A DNA stretch of 64,000 nucleotides, taken from assembly GCA_017466345.1 (NCBI GenBank), contig JAFTUI010000007.1, positions 1-64,000 on the forward strand, read 5' to 3'. The notes below the pieces were generated by a model that did no database searches, was not told the origin of the DNA, and saw nothing but the letters and a program-made list of their open reading frames with translations. The translations under genes were made by a program, and so were the position numbers. The stretch comes from Tidjanibacter sp. GTDB lineage: Bacteria > Bacteroidota > Bacteroidia > Bacteroidales > Rikenellaceae. Positions 54,039 to 62,358 of the stretch are shown piece after piece (position 1 is the first letter of the stretch; each line of letters opens with the position of its first letter).

Positions 54039-54668
54039 ATGATTATGAAACGGATCTTTTTACTCTTGGTCGGCACACTGCTGACCGTCTGGGCGGCAGA
54101 CGCTCAGCTCTTGGGGTTTGGTGCTCGCATTGGCATAGGCACCGGCTCCTACGAATTTGACTCAGTAAGCATCGAAGGTGGTTCGCTCGAACCGGCAGGC
54201 GACAGAGTCGGAGGCTATCAGGCAGCACTCTTTATGAGGCTCTCCATCCCCACATTCCTCTTCATTCAGCCCGAAGTACAATTCTCGCAGAGGGAGTACA
54301 TCTTCGGCGTTAAGTATCCCTCGCTCCCAAAAGAGTACAAAACCATACGCACCTACCGAGTGGATGTACCATTGCTGTTGGGTTTCAAGTTGGGCAACGT
54401 AAGGCTTTTTGGTGGCCCTGTATGGCGAATTGGTGCGAGGCAGTATGCCAAAGGTGGTGGCAGCACACCCTTCGACATAGTCTTCAACGACAACGATATT
54501 GCAGCGATGGGAGGTGCTGGTGTGGAGTTCGATGGTGTGTTCCTCGAAGTGCGCTATACGAGCTATCTCGAACAAACCACCTCGGAGGTGATGGTTGCCA
54601 ACCAAAAGGAGCACCTGAAAATCAACCACGATGGCACCGTTCAGATAAACTTCGGAGTCTTCTTCTAA
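54039..54668 (+). CDS. Outer-membrane beta-barrel protein (PorT/OMP_b-brl-like)
   Basis: A 209-residue protein with a signal peptide (to ADAQ, ~22) and barrel strands FLFIQPEVQFSQREYIFGVKY and DVPLLLGFKLGNVRLFGGPVW. The mix of 'VPLLLGFK' and 'GPVW' strands resembles PorT-type OMP_b-brl_2 proteins, and the final residues are Val-Phe-Phe. The frame also has an ATG at 54045, giving Met-Lys-Arg. PorT proper belongs to the type IX secretion system, but no other type IX genes are in this window, so only the family is called. Confidence 0.7.
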   Translation: MIMKRIFLLLVGTLLTVWAADAQLLGFGARIGIGTGSYEFDSVSIEGGSLEPAGDRVGGYQAALFMRLSIPTFLFIQPEVQFSQREYIFGVKYPSLPKEYKTIRTYRVDVPLLLGFKLGNVRLFGGPVWRIGARQYAKGGGSTPFDIVFNDNDIAAMGGAGVEFDGVFLEVRYTSYLEQTTSEVMVANQKEHLKINHDGTVQINFGVFF

Positions 54669-54692
54669 CCGACCAACCCCTCAACTCTAAAC

Positions 54693-54722
54693 AAAACCTA
54701 CTCCTTTTAGGGAGTAGGTTTT
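54693..54722. terminator. Bidirectional terminator
   Basis: AAAACCTACTCC-ttttag-GGAGTAGGTTTT between two convergent genes, 24 nt after one stop codon and 2 nt before the other. A- and T-ends make it work both ways. Confidence 0.85.
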
Positions 54723-54724
54723 GC

Positions 54725-56182
54725 TTAGAACAGCGGTCCGAGCAGACGAGCTACGGGTTCCATAATTTTGCTCATACGCGAGCGGCTTTGCCACTTCTCG
54801 TGAGTAACCTCTTCGGCATCCTCCAAGTCGGCAAGGAATATATCGCGCATCTGGCAAGTGGTGGCGTTGTCGTAGATGAGGGCCTGCACCTCGAAGTCAT
54901 CGTTGAAGGAGCGGTAGTCGAGGTTGGCAGAGCCTACGGTGCAGAGTTCGTCATCAATGACTATGAATTTGGAATGGTTGAAGCCCTTGCGGTAGAGATA
55001 GACCTTAACACCCGCATCCAAGAGTGCATCAACATAAGAGTAGCCCGCCCACGCAACCACCAAGTTGTCGCCCCTGACGGGTATGAGAATACGCACATCG
55101 ACACCGCTGAGTGCTGCCACACGCAAGGCTGTAAGCATAGCATCATCGGGCAGCAAGTAGGGGGTAGAGATGTAGGCATATCGTTTTGCCTTACCGAGGG
55201 CCGCAAAGTATGAGTGTTTGATGGCTGCATATTTTGAGTCGGGACCCGAAGTGGCAATCTGCACGGGGCACAACTCCTCCACATCTGAGGGTGGGAAATA
55301 GCGCATATCATCGAGCGTCATACCCTCAGTCACAAACGCCCAATCTGCCACAAAGACGGTCTGCATCATCGCCACAGCCTCGCCCCTGATGCGGATATGC
55401 ACATCGCGCCAAATGCCTCCCCTGACGCCATCGACATATCTATCGGCAATGTTCATACCGCCCGTATAGCCCACCTCGCCGTCTATGATAACGATTTTGC
55501 GGTGGTTGCGGTAGTTGGCAAGAGTCGAAAAGCGAGTGAAGAGGACCGGCATAAAGCTCCTTGTGTCAATACCCGCGTCTTTCATACGTTTTATGTCCCT
55601 ATTGCGCAGCGCCCTACCGCCTACGCTGTCGTAGATAACCCTAACCTCCACCCCTTGGGCAACACGCTCGGCGAGTATGGGAAACATCTGCTCGAAGAGT
55701 TTGCCACTCTCTATGCCAAAGAACTCTATGTGCAAGAATTTCTCGGCACGAGCCATATCCTCAAACAAGCGGGGGAAGCACTCCTCGCCATTGTTGAGTA
55801 TATCCACCTGGTTGTGGAGCGTCAGTGCCGAGCGGCTATTGTTGAGCATAAGGGTAATAAGACTACGGTCTGAGTCCTCAAAATCGACACCTTGGGGCAA
55901 CGCTCGGAGTTGGTCGCCACAAAGTTTAACGATAAGTTCGTGGTCGAAGAGCTCCTTCTGCATAAAAGTGCGCTCCTTGCGGTGGTTGCGACCGAACATA
56001 AAGAAGAGTATCATACCGCCCACGGGGAACATCGTAATAACCATAATCCACGCCAGCGTCTTGATGGGCTCACGCCTATCGGCAACCACCGCCAAGACGG
56101 TCAGCACAACAAAAACGGTGTATGTGAACGATATTATCGTCCATACGTCCGTAAAACCAAATGTACCGTTGTTCAGAAACAT
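54725..56182 (-). CDS. cls: Cardiolipin synthase (phospholipase D family)
   Basis: About 485 residues from the chosen start. Two N-terminal membrane segments (FGFTDVWTIISFTYTVFVVLTVLAVV and the WIMVITMFPVGGMILFFMFG region) anchor it in the inner membrane. Two HKD motifs of the phospholipase D family follow: HRKIVIIDG and HSKFIVIDD. It joins phosphatidylglycerol units to make cardiolipin. The start at 56182 gives the usual family N-terminus; the longer frame from 56263 adds 27 residues that overlap a possible leftward -7 box (TAAATTTG, 56209-56216). Confidence 0.9.
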   Translation of the reverse strand: MFLNNGTFGFTDVWTIISFTYTVFVVLTVLAVVADRREPIKTLAWIMVITMFPVGGMILFFMFGRNHRKERTFMQKELFDHELIVKLCGDQLRALPQGVDFEDSDRSLITLMLNNSRSALTLHNQVDILNNGEECFPRLFEDMARAEKFLHIEFFGIESGKLFEQMFPILAERVAQGVEVRVIYDSVGGRALRNRDIKRMKDAGIDTRSFMPVLFTRFSTLANYRNHRKIVIIDGEVGYTGGMNIADRYVDGVRGGIWRDVHIRIRGEAVAMMQTVFVADWAFVTEGMTLDDMRYFPPSDVEELCPVQIATSGPDSKYAAIKHSYFAALGKAKRYAYISTPYLLPDDAMLTALRVAALSGVDVRILIPVRGDNLVVAWAGYSYVDALLDAGVKVYLYRKGFNHSKFIVIDDELCTVGSANLDYRSFNDDFEVQALIYDNATTCQMRDIFLADLEDAEEVTHEKWQSRSRMSKIMEPVARLLGPLF

Positions 56183-56224
56183 AGCGTTGGGGTTTATGAT
56201 ACTTTCGACAAATTTAGCACAAAT

Positions 56225-56255
56225 TTTGTTTATTTGAAAAAGATAATTACCTTTG
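56225..56255 (+). promoter_or_regulatory. greA promoter
   Basis: TTTG (56225-56228) and TACCTTTG (56248-56255), spacing 19 nt: an exact Bacteroidota promoter. Leader of about 125 nt to greA. Confidence 0.8.
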
Positions 56256-56386
56256 TGACACATTTAAGGGCAATTGCGCAAAAAAGGTATTGGGTTTCGA
56301 CCTCCACAGGTCGGAATTCATCTTTTTTTTCGCTCCTGCCAAAGCGGCAAAAATTATTAAATACTAACATAAAAAAAGTGATTTCT

Positions 56387-56863
56387 ATGGCAAACGAAAC
56401 AATTGTTCTGACCAAAGAGGGTTACAACAAACTAAAAGCCGAATTGGACCAGTTGCGTATTGTTGAGCGACCCAAAGCTGCCGAGGCTATCGCCGAAGCA
56501 CGCGACAAAGGCGACCTCTCGGAGAACGCCGAATATGACGCAGCAAAAGAGGCTCAGCGCAACCTCGAAGAGAAGATTATGCGTATGGAGATGATGCTCG
56601 CCAACGCACGACTCATTGACGAGTCGCACCTCGATATGAGCAAGGTGCAAATCCTCAACAAAGTGCGCATCCGCAATACTAAGACAGATGCCGAAATGGA
56701 GTATACACTCGTGGGCGACCACGAAGCAAACCTTATGGAGGGTAAACTCTCGGTAGAAACCCCCATCGGCCACGCACTGCTCGGTCACAAAAAGGGCGAC
56801 AAAGTGGAGGTGCAGGTGCCCGTAGGTATTATGGAGTTTGAGATTCTCGACATCTCCATCTAA
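56387..56863 (+). CDS. greA: Transcription elongation factor GreA
   Basis: A 158-residue Gre factor. The N-terminal coiled coil carries the tip motif DLSENAEYDAAKEAQ, whose acidic residues enter the RNA polymerase secondary channel. The C-terminal FKBP-like globular domain (IGHALLGHKKGDKVEVQVPVG) follows. It rescues arrested polymerase by stimulating transcript cleavage. The start at 56387 gives the family N-terminus (Met-Ala-Asn-Glu); the same frame stays open to 55892, which is accidental read-through. Own promoter and terminator. Confidence 0.95.
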   Translation: MANETIVLTKEGYNKLKAELDQLRIVERPKAAEAIAEARDKGDLSENAEYDAAKEAQRNLEEKIMRMEMMLANARLIDESHLDMSKVQILNKVRIRNTKTDAEMEYTLVGDHEANLMEGKLSVETPIGHALLGHKKGDKVEVQVPVGIMEFEILDISI

Positions 56864-56887
56864 ACCCACCCTCTTACCTACACAAAT

Positions 56888-56922
56888 AAAAAACTCGACA
56901 CAAAATGTCGAGTTTTTTGTTT
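56888..56922 (+). terminator. greA terminator
   Basis: AAAAACTCGACA-caaaa-TGTCGAGTTTTTT with a following T-rich tract, 25 nt after the stop codon. Confidence 0.9.
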
Positions 56923-57020
56923 TTGTAAAACACTGCCAAACAAGCACTTAGTTGTCGCTAAGAGAAAAAATCAAAAAAATTATTAGCACCCGTGCAACGT
57001 TTTGCCCCACTTTTGCATCT

Positions 57021-57150
57021 ATAAGTCAAGGAGGTCGCCTTTCTCTCCCTTTGGTGACCAGCCTACCAACTTCTAATAAGATATGTGTGATGTGTGGCGC
57101 ACATATCAGTTAAAAGAGCCCGTTTTGTCTTAAACGGGCTCTTTCTTTTG
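57021..57150 (+). ncRNA. Candidate small RNA with intrinsic terminator
   Basis: Preceded by a near-consensus promoter (TTAG at 56983-56986; CACTTTTG at 57008-57015, spacing 21). Contents: a hairpin GGTCGCC with GGTGACC (57033-57059 region, one G-T pair), a hairpin GATATGTG with CACATATC (57090-57117 region), and a strong terminator AAAGAGCCCGTTT-gtct-TAAACGGGCTCTTT plus CTTTT (57113-57149). The next gene is on the other strand, so this is not a leader. No known RNA family was recognised. Confidence 0.45.
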
Positions 57151-57410
57151 GCTAACCTGCCAAGAATGGACATCCACTACTCTCCTGAGAAGGGATGATA
57201 GATATGGGAGTTATGAGTCTTTTGGGAGATTAAGATCGTTAAAGCCCTTAAAGTCATTAAACACCTATAAGCCCTATATGCCCTATAAGCCTTATAAGCC
57301 TTATAAGCCTTAGGGCTATTGACGTGAGGCGAATAGTAGGCGCACAAGAAAATCCCCTCCGCAGGCGTCAGAGTGACACATTTGTGCAGGGAAGCCCCAC
57401 AACAGTAAAA
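57151..57410. repeat. Family A tract and E-like fragment
   Basis: GTTAAAGCCC, CCTATAAGCC and CTTATAAGCC units (57238-57314) end in TTAGGGCTATTGACG, a decayed family A tail. At 57363-57390 GGCGTCAGAGTGACAC and TTTGTGCAGG resemble the spacer of the E3/E4 composite. No gene recognised. Confidence 0.65.
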
Positions 57411-57412
57411 CG

Positions 57413-57522
57413 AATAGAACGCGATGGATGCTAGGCATACGAGAAAGCGGAGTCCGCAGTTTACTTGACGTAAATGAGGACTCCGCTTATCGAAGTATAA
57501 CGCCGCAGACGCGCGTTATATT
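57413..57522. repeat. Family D nested palindrome, copy D6
   Basis: Outer stem AATAGAACGCG (57413-57423) with CGCGTTATATT (57512-57522). Inner stem AAGCGGAGT (57445 region) with ACTCCGCTT (57479 region). Apical TTTAC/GTAAA. Linkers GATGCTAGGCATACGAGA and TATCGAAGTATAACGCCGCA match D1 with few changes. It ends 4 nt from the stop codon of the leftward TPR gene. Confidence 0.85.
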
Positions 57523-57526
57523 AGTT

Positions 57527-59281
57527 TTACATAGTCTGCATCAGCTCATAGAACTCAATATCATTCTCAGCCTTAGCCTTCAACTCAGGTTTGGCAGCGA
57601 TAGCAGCTTTGAGGTAAGCAGTAGCCTTCTCTACATCGCCCTCGCGGTTTGCGATGATAGCGCGAACGTAGTCAGCGTCAGCACCTTTAACCTCAGCGAT
57701 AGCAGCCTTAGCACCCTCGATGTTGTTGTCGCAAAGCTCAGCAACTGCAAGGTTGTAGCCATTGAGTTTGGTCTTAGCCTCCTGGTAGTTACCCTCAGCA
57801 AGTGCGAGAGCACCCTCGGTAGCCTTCACAGCCTCAGCGTCAGCGCTTGCGAGATACTTCTTAGCCTCTTCGAGGTCGCCCATTGCGAGCGAAACAGCTG
57901 CAAGGTTGCCAGCAACTGCGGGCTCAGCCTCAGCTTTTGCGAAAGCATCTTTTGCCTCAGCGAGTTTGCCAGAGAGAGCGTAGCAAACACCCAAGTTGTT
58001 GTATGCGCGAGCGTCACCATATTTGGTAGCAGCCTTCTCATAGATAGCGGTCTTCTCAGCAACATTGTTGGTGAGGGTTGCAGCGTGCAAGAGGTGCTCT
58101 ACATCGAGGCAGTCGCAACCTTTCTTAGCAGCCTCCAAGATCTCCTCATCGGTAAGACCTGCGTAGGTAGCCTCAACAGCGAAGCGGGTGCGGCGCAACT
58201 GGGGAAGAATCTCCTCTGCCAACACTTTGAATACTGCGCTCATATTCTGAATCTCCTGGTCGCGCTCAACGGGCGAAGAGTACATTGCAAGAACATTGAG
58301 GATGAGGTCTTTGTCCTCGATGTCGGAGTTCTCAACCAAAGTTTTGAAACCATCCCAGTCCTCGCCATAGGAAGCAATCTCGTAGTTCAAGCCCTCGATA
58401 CCTTTGAGCTCTTTCTGCATAGCCTTAGCACCAGTTTTACTACGCTGCTCGGAGAGTTTGTTGTTGAACTTCTCAGGACCATCGGGCGAAGCGTAACCCG
58501 AAGCGTATACATTGCCGAGGGTGGTACGCTCTGCGGCGCTGTTAGCAGCTACGAACTCTTTGAAGAGGGTGATCTGCTCAGCGGTGAGCTGGCTCTTGCG
58601 AACATTCGAAGAGTTGATGAGGTATTTGATCTCAGCCTCAGCATTCTTCACCGAGCTACGCTCGAAATTAGCCTCCGACATAGTGTAGTGACCGTTGTTA
58701 TCGGTAGTAACTTTACCCTCTACAACCTCAACAGCCTCAACAACCTCTACAGGAGCATCCTCAACAACTGCGGGAGTAGCACCAACGCCCTGTGCCAACG
58801 ACTGAACAGCGCTGATACCCTTAGCAACTGCGATGGTTGCCCAAGGAGTGAAGTCGGGCATCTCGCGGCACTCGTCAAAGCATTTAGCCTCTACGCGCAA
58901 CTCCAAAGTACCCACAACGCCTTTGTCGAAGGGGAAGGAGATGTGCTGGGTGTAGGAACCACCCTCGAAACGACTGATGGCGGTGTAGTTACCTACAACG
59001 TCCTCGCCCTGAACATATTTGGGAGCGCAAGCAATCTCCTCCGAACCGTAAACGAATACGGGAGTGATTTTCAAGATAGTCTCCTCGTCAAAGAACATCT
59101 CAGGGAAAGTAACAGTAATGTCAGCCTCAACGGTCGAACCTTTGAGGGTCAATACCTCTGGAACGCAAGTTACCTGAACCTGGTCCTGTTTTTTCTGCAT
59201 TTTCTCGTAGCACTCACCACAGCCAACCAACATAGTTGCAACCATCGAAAGTACCAGACTTACAGTAGCCAATCTTTTCAT
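57527..59281 (-). CDS. TPR lipoprotein with OmpA-like segment
   Basis: A 584-residue lipoprotein (lipobox at Cys21, LVGC). After the lipobox lies a Cys-containing beta-rich region (~22-150), a Val/Glu-rich linker (172-190), an OmpA-like segment (YASGYASPDGPEKFNNKLSEQRSKTGAKAM, which resembles the peptidoglycan-binding NxxLSxxRA motif), and a C-terminal run of TPR-like helices rich in Ala/Glu/Lys (~400-580). It may anchor an envelope complex to peptidoglycan. Leftward -7 box TATCTTTG (59400-59407) implies a leader of about 110 nt. Confidence 0.75.
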   Translation of the reverse strand: MKRLATVSLVLSMVATMLVGCGECYEKMQKKQDQVQVTCVPEVLTLKGSTVEADITVTFPEMFFDEETILKITPVFVYGSEEIACAPKYVQGEDVVGNYTAISRFEGGSYTQHISFPFDKGVVGTLELRVEAKCFDECREMPDFTPWATIAVAKGISAVQSLAQGVGATPAVVEDAPVEVVEAVEVVEGKVTTDNNGHYTMSEANFERSSVKNAEAEIKYLINSSNVRKSQLTAEQITLFKEFVAANSAAERTTLGNVYASGYASPDGPEKFNNKLSEQRSKTGAKAMQKELKGIEGLNYEIASYGEDWDGFKTLVENSDIEDKDLILNVLAMYSSPVERDQEIQNMSAVFKVLAEEILPQLRRTRFAVEATYAGLTDEEILEAAKKGCDCLDVEHLLHAATLTNNVAEKTAIYEKAATKYGDARAYNNLGVCYALSGKLAEAKDAFAKAEAEPAVAGNLAAVSLAMGDLEEAKKYLASADAEAVKATEGALALAEGNYQEAKTKLNGYNLAVAELCDNNIEGAKAAIAEVKGADADYVRAIIANREGDVEKATAYLKAAIAAKPELKAKAENDIEFYELMQTM

Positions 59282-59399
59282 AATGTTTTGATTTTCAGAT
59301 GTTTATTGTTATTATTACTAAATTTCGTTCTCTCGAACCTCTCTTTGTGCCGATAGTGGTTTAGCCTGACAAAGTCATTCTACCCCACTATACGACTAA

Positions 59400-59407
59400 C
59401 AAAGATA
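59400..59407 (-). promoter_or_regulatory. Promoter of the TPR/OmpA-like lipoprotein gene
   Basis: Exact leftward -7 box TATCTTTG; it lies between the stop codon of pnp (59461) and the lipoprotein gene, so the two are separately transcribed or read-through is supplemented. Confidence 0.5.
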
Positions 59408-59460
59408 TATGTTTTTTTCAATATAACGTCTCTTTCGAGCGAAAAAACAGCAATTTAGTG

Positions 59461-61680
59461 CTATTTTTTCTCCCTACGCTCAGGACGATGACCACCTTTG
59501 CGGTCGCCCGAACGCTCACCACGGGGGCGAGCAGGACGCTCAGCAGGCTCTACATAGCCCTCAGGCTTTTCGAGTAGCACTTTGCGCGAGAGTTTGAGTT
59601 TGCCGGTTTTGGGGTCGCTGCCGATGAGTTTAACCTCAATCATATCGCCCTCCTGCAAACCGGTCTCTTCCATAGTCTCGAAGCGTTTGTAGTCAATCTC
59701 CGAGATGTGCAACAGCGCGTCCTTACCGGGGAGTATCTCAACAAACGCACCAAACGCTACGATAGAGCGAATTTTGCCATTGTAAATCTCGCCAATCTCA
59801 GGAACAGCTACGATGCCATTGATGCGTGCCAAAGCTGCGTCCATACCCTCTTTGTCGGTACCGAAGATGTCAACAATACCTTTGCCATCTTTCTCGGTGA
59901 TGGTGATGGTGGTATTGGTGGTCTTCTGGATGTCCTGGATAACCTCGCCACCCTTGCCGATAACTGCGCCAATCGAGTCCTGGGGGATGATAATCTGAAC
60001 GATGCGGGGCACGAAGGGACGGAAGTCCTCGCGAGGCTCAGCGATGCACTCGGTGAGTTTGCCGAGGATGTGCATCCTACCCTGGCGAGCCTGCTCCAAA
60101 GCCTTAGCCAGCACCTCATACGACAGACCGTCAACCTTAATATCCATCTGGGTTGCGGTGATACCGTCAGCAGTACCGGTAACCTTGAAGTCCATATCGC
60201 CCAAGTGGTCCTCATCACCAAGAATATCCGAGAGGATTGCATACCTGTCGCCCTCCGAGATAAGACCCATAGCGATACCCGAAACGGGTTTTTTCATCTT
60301 CAAGCCCGAATCCATAAGTGCCAAAGTACCGGCACATACGGTAGCCATCGAAGAGGAGCCGTTCGACTCCAAGATGTCGCTCACTACGCGCACTGCGTAG
60401 GGGTTATCCTCGCCCACGGGAACCATAGGTTTCAGAGCCCTCCAAGCCAAGTTACCGTGACCAATCTCGCGGCGCGAGAGGCTGCGTGCGGGGCGAGCCT
60501 CGCCTGTGGAGAAGGGAGGGAAGTTATAGTGGAGAACGAACTGCTCGCTACCCTGAGTGAGTACCTCGTCAATCATCTTCTCATCGAGTTTGGTGCCAAG
60601 GGTTACGGTCGAGAGCGACTGAGTCTCACCGCGAGTGAAGACAGCCGAGCCGTGAGCGCAGGGAAGAACACCAACCTCGCACCAGATGGGGCGAATCTCG
60701 TCGGTCTTACGACCATCCAGACGCTTACCCTCATCGAGAATCATATTACGCATAGCCTTCTTCATAACCTCATCGTGGAAGTAGCGGTGAATCATACCCT
60801 TCTTCTCTTCCAACTCTTCCTCGGTGAACTGCTCGCAGAACTCAGCCTCCAATGCTTCGAAAGCCTCGCTACGCTCGTGTTTTGCGCTACCTGCGGTAGC
60901 AATGGCGTATGCTTTATCGTAGGTCTCGGCAACAACTTTTGCCTTCAACTCCTCGTCATTTACCTCGTGGCAGTACTCCCTCTTGACATCCTTGCCGAGT
61001 TCTTTTGCCAACTCAATCTGAGCCAAGCACTGGGGTTTGATAGCCTCGTGAGCAAACTTAATAGCCTCCAACATATCTGCCTCGCTAACCTCTTTCATCT
61101 CACCCTCAACCATAAGGATGTTGTCGTAGGTTGCACCAACCATAAGGTCGATATCGGCATTCTCATTCTGCTCGAATGTGGGGTTAATCATCAGCTCGCC
61201 ATTTACCCTTGCTACCCTCACCTCGGATATGGGGCACTCGAAGGGGATGTCCGACACTGCAAGTGCAGCCGAAGCAGCCAAACCTGCCAAAGCGTCGGGC
61301 TGAATATCTTTTGCAGCCGAGATAAGGTTTACGGTCACGAACACCTCTGCGTGGTAGTTCGAGGGGAACAAGGGGCGCAATGCGCGGTCGATAAGCCTTG
61401 CTACCAAAATCTCGCTATCCGAGGGGCGAGCCTCACGTTTGAGGAAACCGCCGGGGAAGCGACCTGCTGCTGCATACTTCTCGCGGTACTCCACCGAGAG
61501 GGGCATAAAGTCACAATCATCCTTTGCATCCTTTGCTGCTACTACGGTAGCGAGCAACATTGTGTCACCTTGCTGAACGATTACCGAACCGTCAGCCTGT
61601 TTGGCATACTTGCCAGTCGAAATGGTAATTTCGCGCTCTGCATCGAGCTTAATTACCTTCTTGATTTCGTTGTACAACAT
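59461..61680 (-). CDS. pnp: Polyribonucleotide nucleotidyltransferase (PNPase)
   Basis: A 739-residue phosphorolytic 3'-to-5' exoribonuclease. It has two RNase PH-like domains (first with [34 protein letters not shown], second with the catalytic [21 protein letters not shown]), then KH ([12 protein letters not shown]) and S1 ([12 protein letters not shown]) RNA-binding domains. A short basic tail ends the protein. The start at 61680 was chosen for the family N-terminus (Met-Leu-Tyr-Asn-Glu); the longer frame to 61749 is not supported. The rpsO-pnp order is conserved in many bacteria; the genes are 114 nt apart. Confidence 0.96.
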   Translation of the reverse strand: MLYNEIKKVIKLDAEREITISTGKYAKQADGSVIVQQGDTMLLATVVAAKDAKDDCDFMPLSVEYREKYAAAGRFPGGFLKREARPSDSEILVARLIDRALRPLFPSNYHAEVFVTVNLISAAKDIQPDALAGLAASAALAVSDIPFECPISEVRVARVNGELMINPTFEQNENADIDLMVGATYDNILMVEGEMKEVSEADMLEAIKFAHEAIKPQCLAQIELAKELGKDVKREYCHEVNDEELKAKVVAETYDKAYAIATAGSAKHERSEAFEALEAEFCEQFTEEELEEKKGMIHRYFHDEVMKKAMRNMILDEGKRLDGRKTDEIRPIWCEVGVLPCAHGSAVFTRGETQSLSTVTLGTKLDEKMIDEVLTQGSEQFVLHYNFPPFSTGEARPARSLSRREIGHGNLAWRALKPMVPVGEDNPYAVRVVSDILESNGSSSMATVCAGTLALMDSGLKMKKPVSGIAMGLISEGDRYAILSDILGDEDHLGDMDFKVTGTADGITATQMDIKVDGLSYEVLAKALEQARQGRMHILGKLTECIAEPREDFRPFVPRIVQIIIPQDSIGAVIGKGGEVIQDIQKTTNTTITITEKDGKGIVDIFGTDKEGMDAALARINGIVAVPEIGEIYNGKIRSIVAFGAFVEILPGKDALLHISEIDYKRFETMEETGLQEGDMIEVKLIGSDPKTGKLKLSRKVLLEKPEGYVEPAERPARPRGERSGDRKGGHRPERREKK

Positions 61681-61794
61681 CTTTTTTTCGTCTAATATAA
61701 TTGCATCCAAAATTGTAATTTCCAAACGCAAAGCAAAGGCAAGTACCATAATGGGACATTGCCTTTGCTGTTACACCTCTCCTTTGCGTGGGGA

Positions 61795-62067
61795 TTATTT
61801 GCGGATACCAAGAGCCTTGATAATAGCCCTGTAACGCTCAATGTCCACACGTTTGAGATAGTCGAGCAACTGACGGCGCTTACCTACCAAACGGAGGAGT
61901 GCGCGCTGTGTACCGTAGTCGTGACGGTTCTGTTTCATGTGCTCGGTAAGGTGGTTGATACGGTAGGTAAAAAGTGCTACCTGGCTCTCAGGCGAACCAG
62001 TATCTACTTTCGAAGCACCGTACTGACCGAAAAGCTCTTGCTTTTTCTCTGCGTTCAAATAACTCAT
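61795..62067 (-). CDS. rpsO: Small ribosomal subunit protein uS15
   Basis: A 90-residue protein with the S15 pattern: DTGSPESQVALFTYRINHLTEHMKQNRHDY followed by LRLVGKRRQLLDYLK. It binds the central domain of 16S rRNA. In Escherichia coli S15 represses its own mRNA; no matching structure was recognised here. A leftward -7 box TATTTTTG (62142-62149) is 75 nt upstream. Confidence 0.97.
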   Translation of the reverse strand: MSYLNAEKKQELFGQYGASKVDTGSPESQVALFTYRINHLTEHMKQNRHDYGTQRALLRLVGKRRQLLDYLKRVDIERYRAIIKALGIRK

Positions 62068-62141
62068 TGTTTTGTAAAAATTTAGTTATGTTCCACTTTG
62101 CGGCGAATCCGCCTTATCCCGAATATCGCCAAAGCGTGGCG

Positions 62142-62149
62142 CAAAAATA
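62142..62149 (-). promoter_or_regulatory. rpsO-pnp promoter
   Basis: Exact leftward -7 box TATTTTTG. The -33 position lies within an ATTGAAA microrepeat (62157-62186). Confidence 0.5.
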
Positions 62150-62156
62150 CAAATAA

Positions 62157-62342
62157 AATTGAAAATTGAAAATTGAAAGTTGAAATTTATTGAAAATAAG
62201 TGAAAAAAGGGGGTCAACAACTCACTTTGATGGTCGAGCAGCAACCAACAACCTACTCAAATTGCCGACTCCCCTATGACTCCAAGACCACTAAATTTAT
62301 TTTATCAATTTTCAATTCTCAATTTTCAATTTTCAATTCTCC
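62157..62342. repeat. AATTGAAA/TTTTCAATT microrepeats in the rpsO-apbE gap
   Basis: AAAATTGAAAATTGAAAATTG (62157-62178) and, in the opposite sense, TTTTCAATTCTCAATTTTC units (62307-62338) form an inverted pair about 130 nt apart. The rest of the gap shows nothing else. Confidence 0.6.
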
Positions 62343-62346
62343 CCTC

Positions 62347-62354
62347 TATCTTTG
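62347..62354 (+). promoter_or_regulatory. apbE -7 box
   Basis: TATCTTTG ends only 4 nt before the apbE ATG at 62359, so the transcript would start at or next to the start codon. Confidence 0.45.
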
Positions 62355-62358
62355 TGGT

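Noticed and set aside
57021-57150. Signal recognition particle RNA (4.5S) downstream of greA
   Set aside because: The conserved apical motif with GGTCAGG and GGAAGCAGCC is absent.
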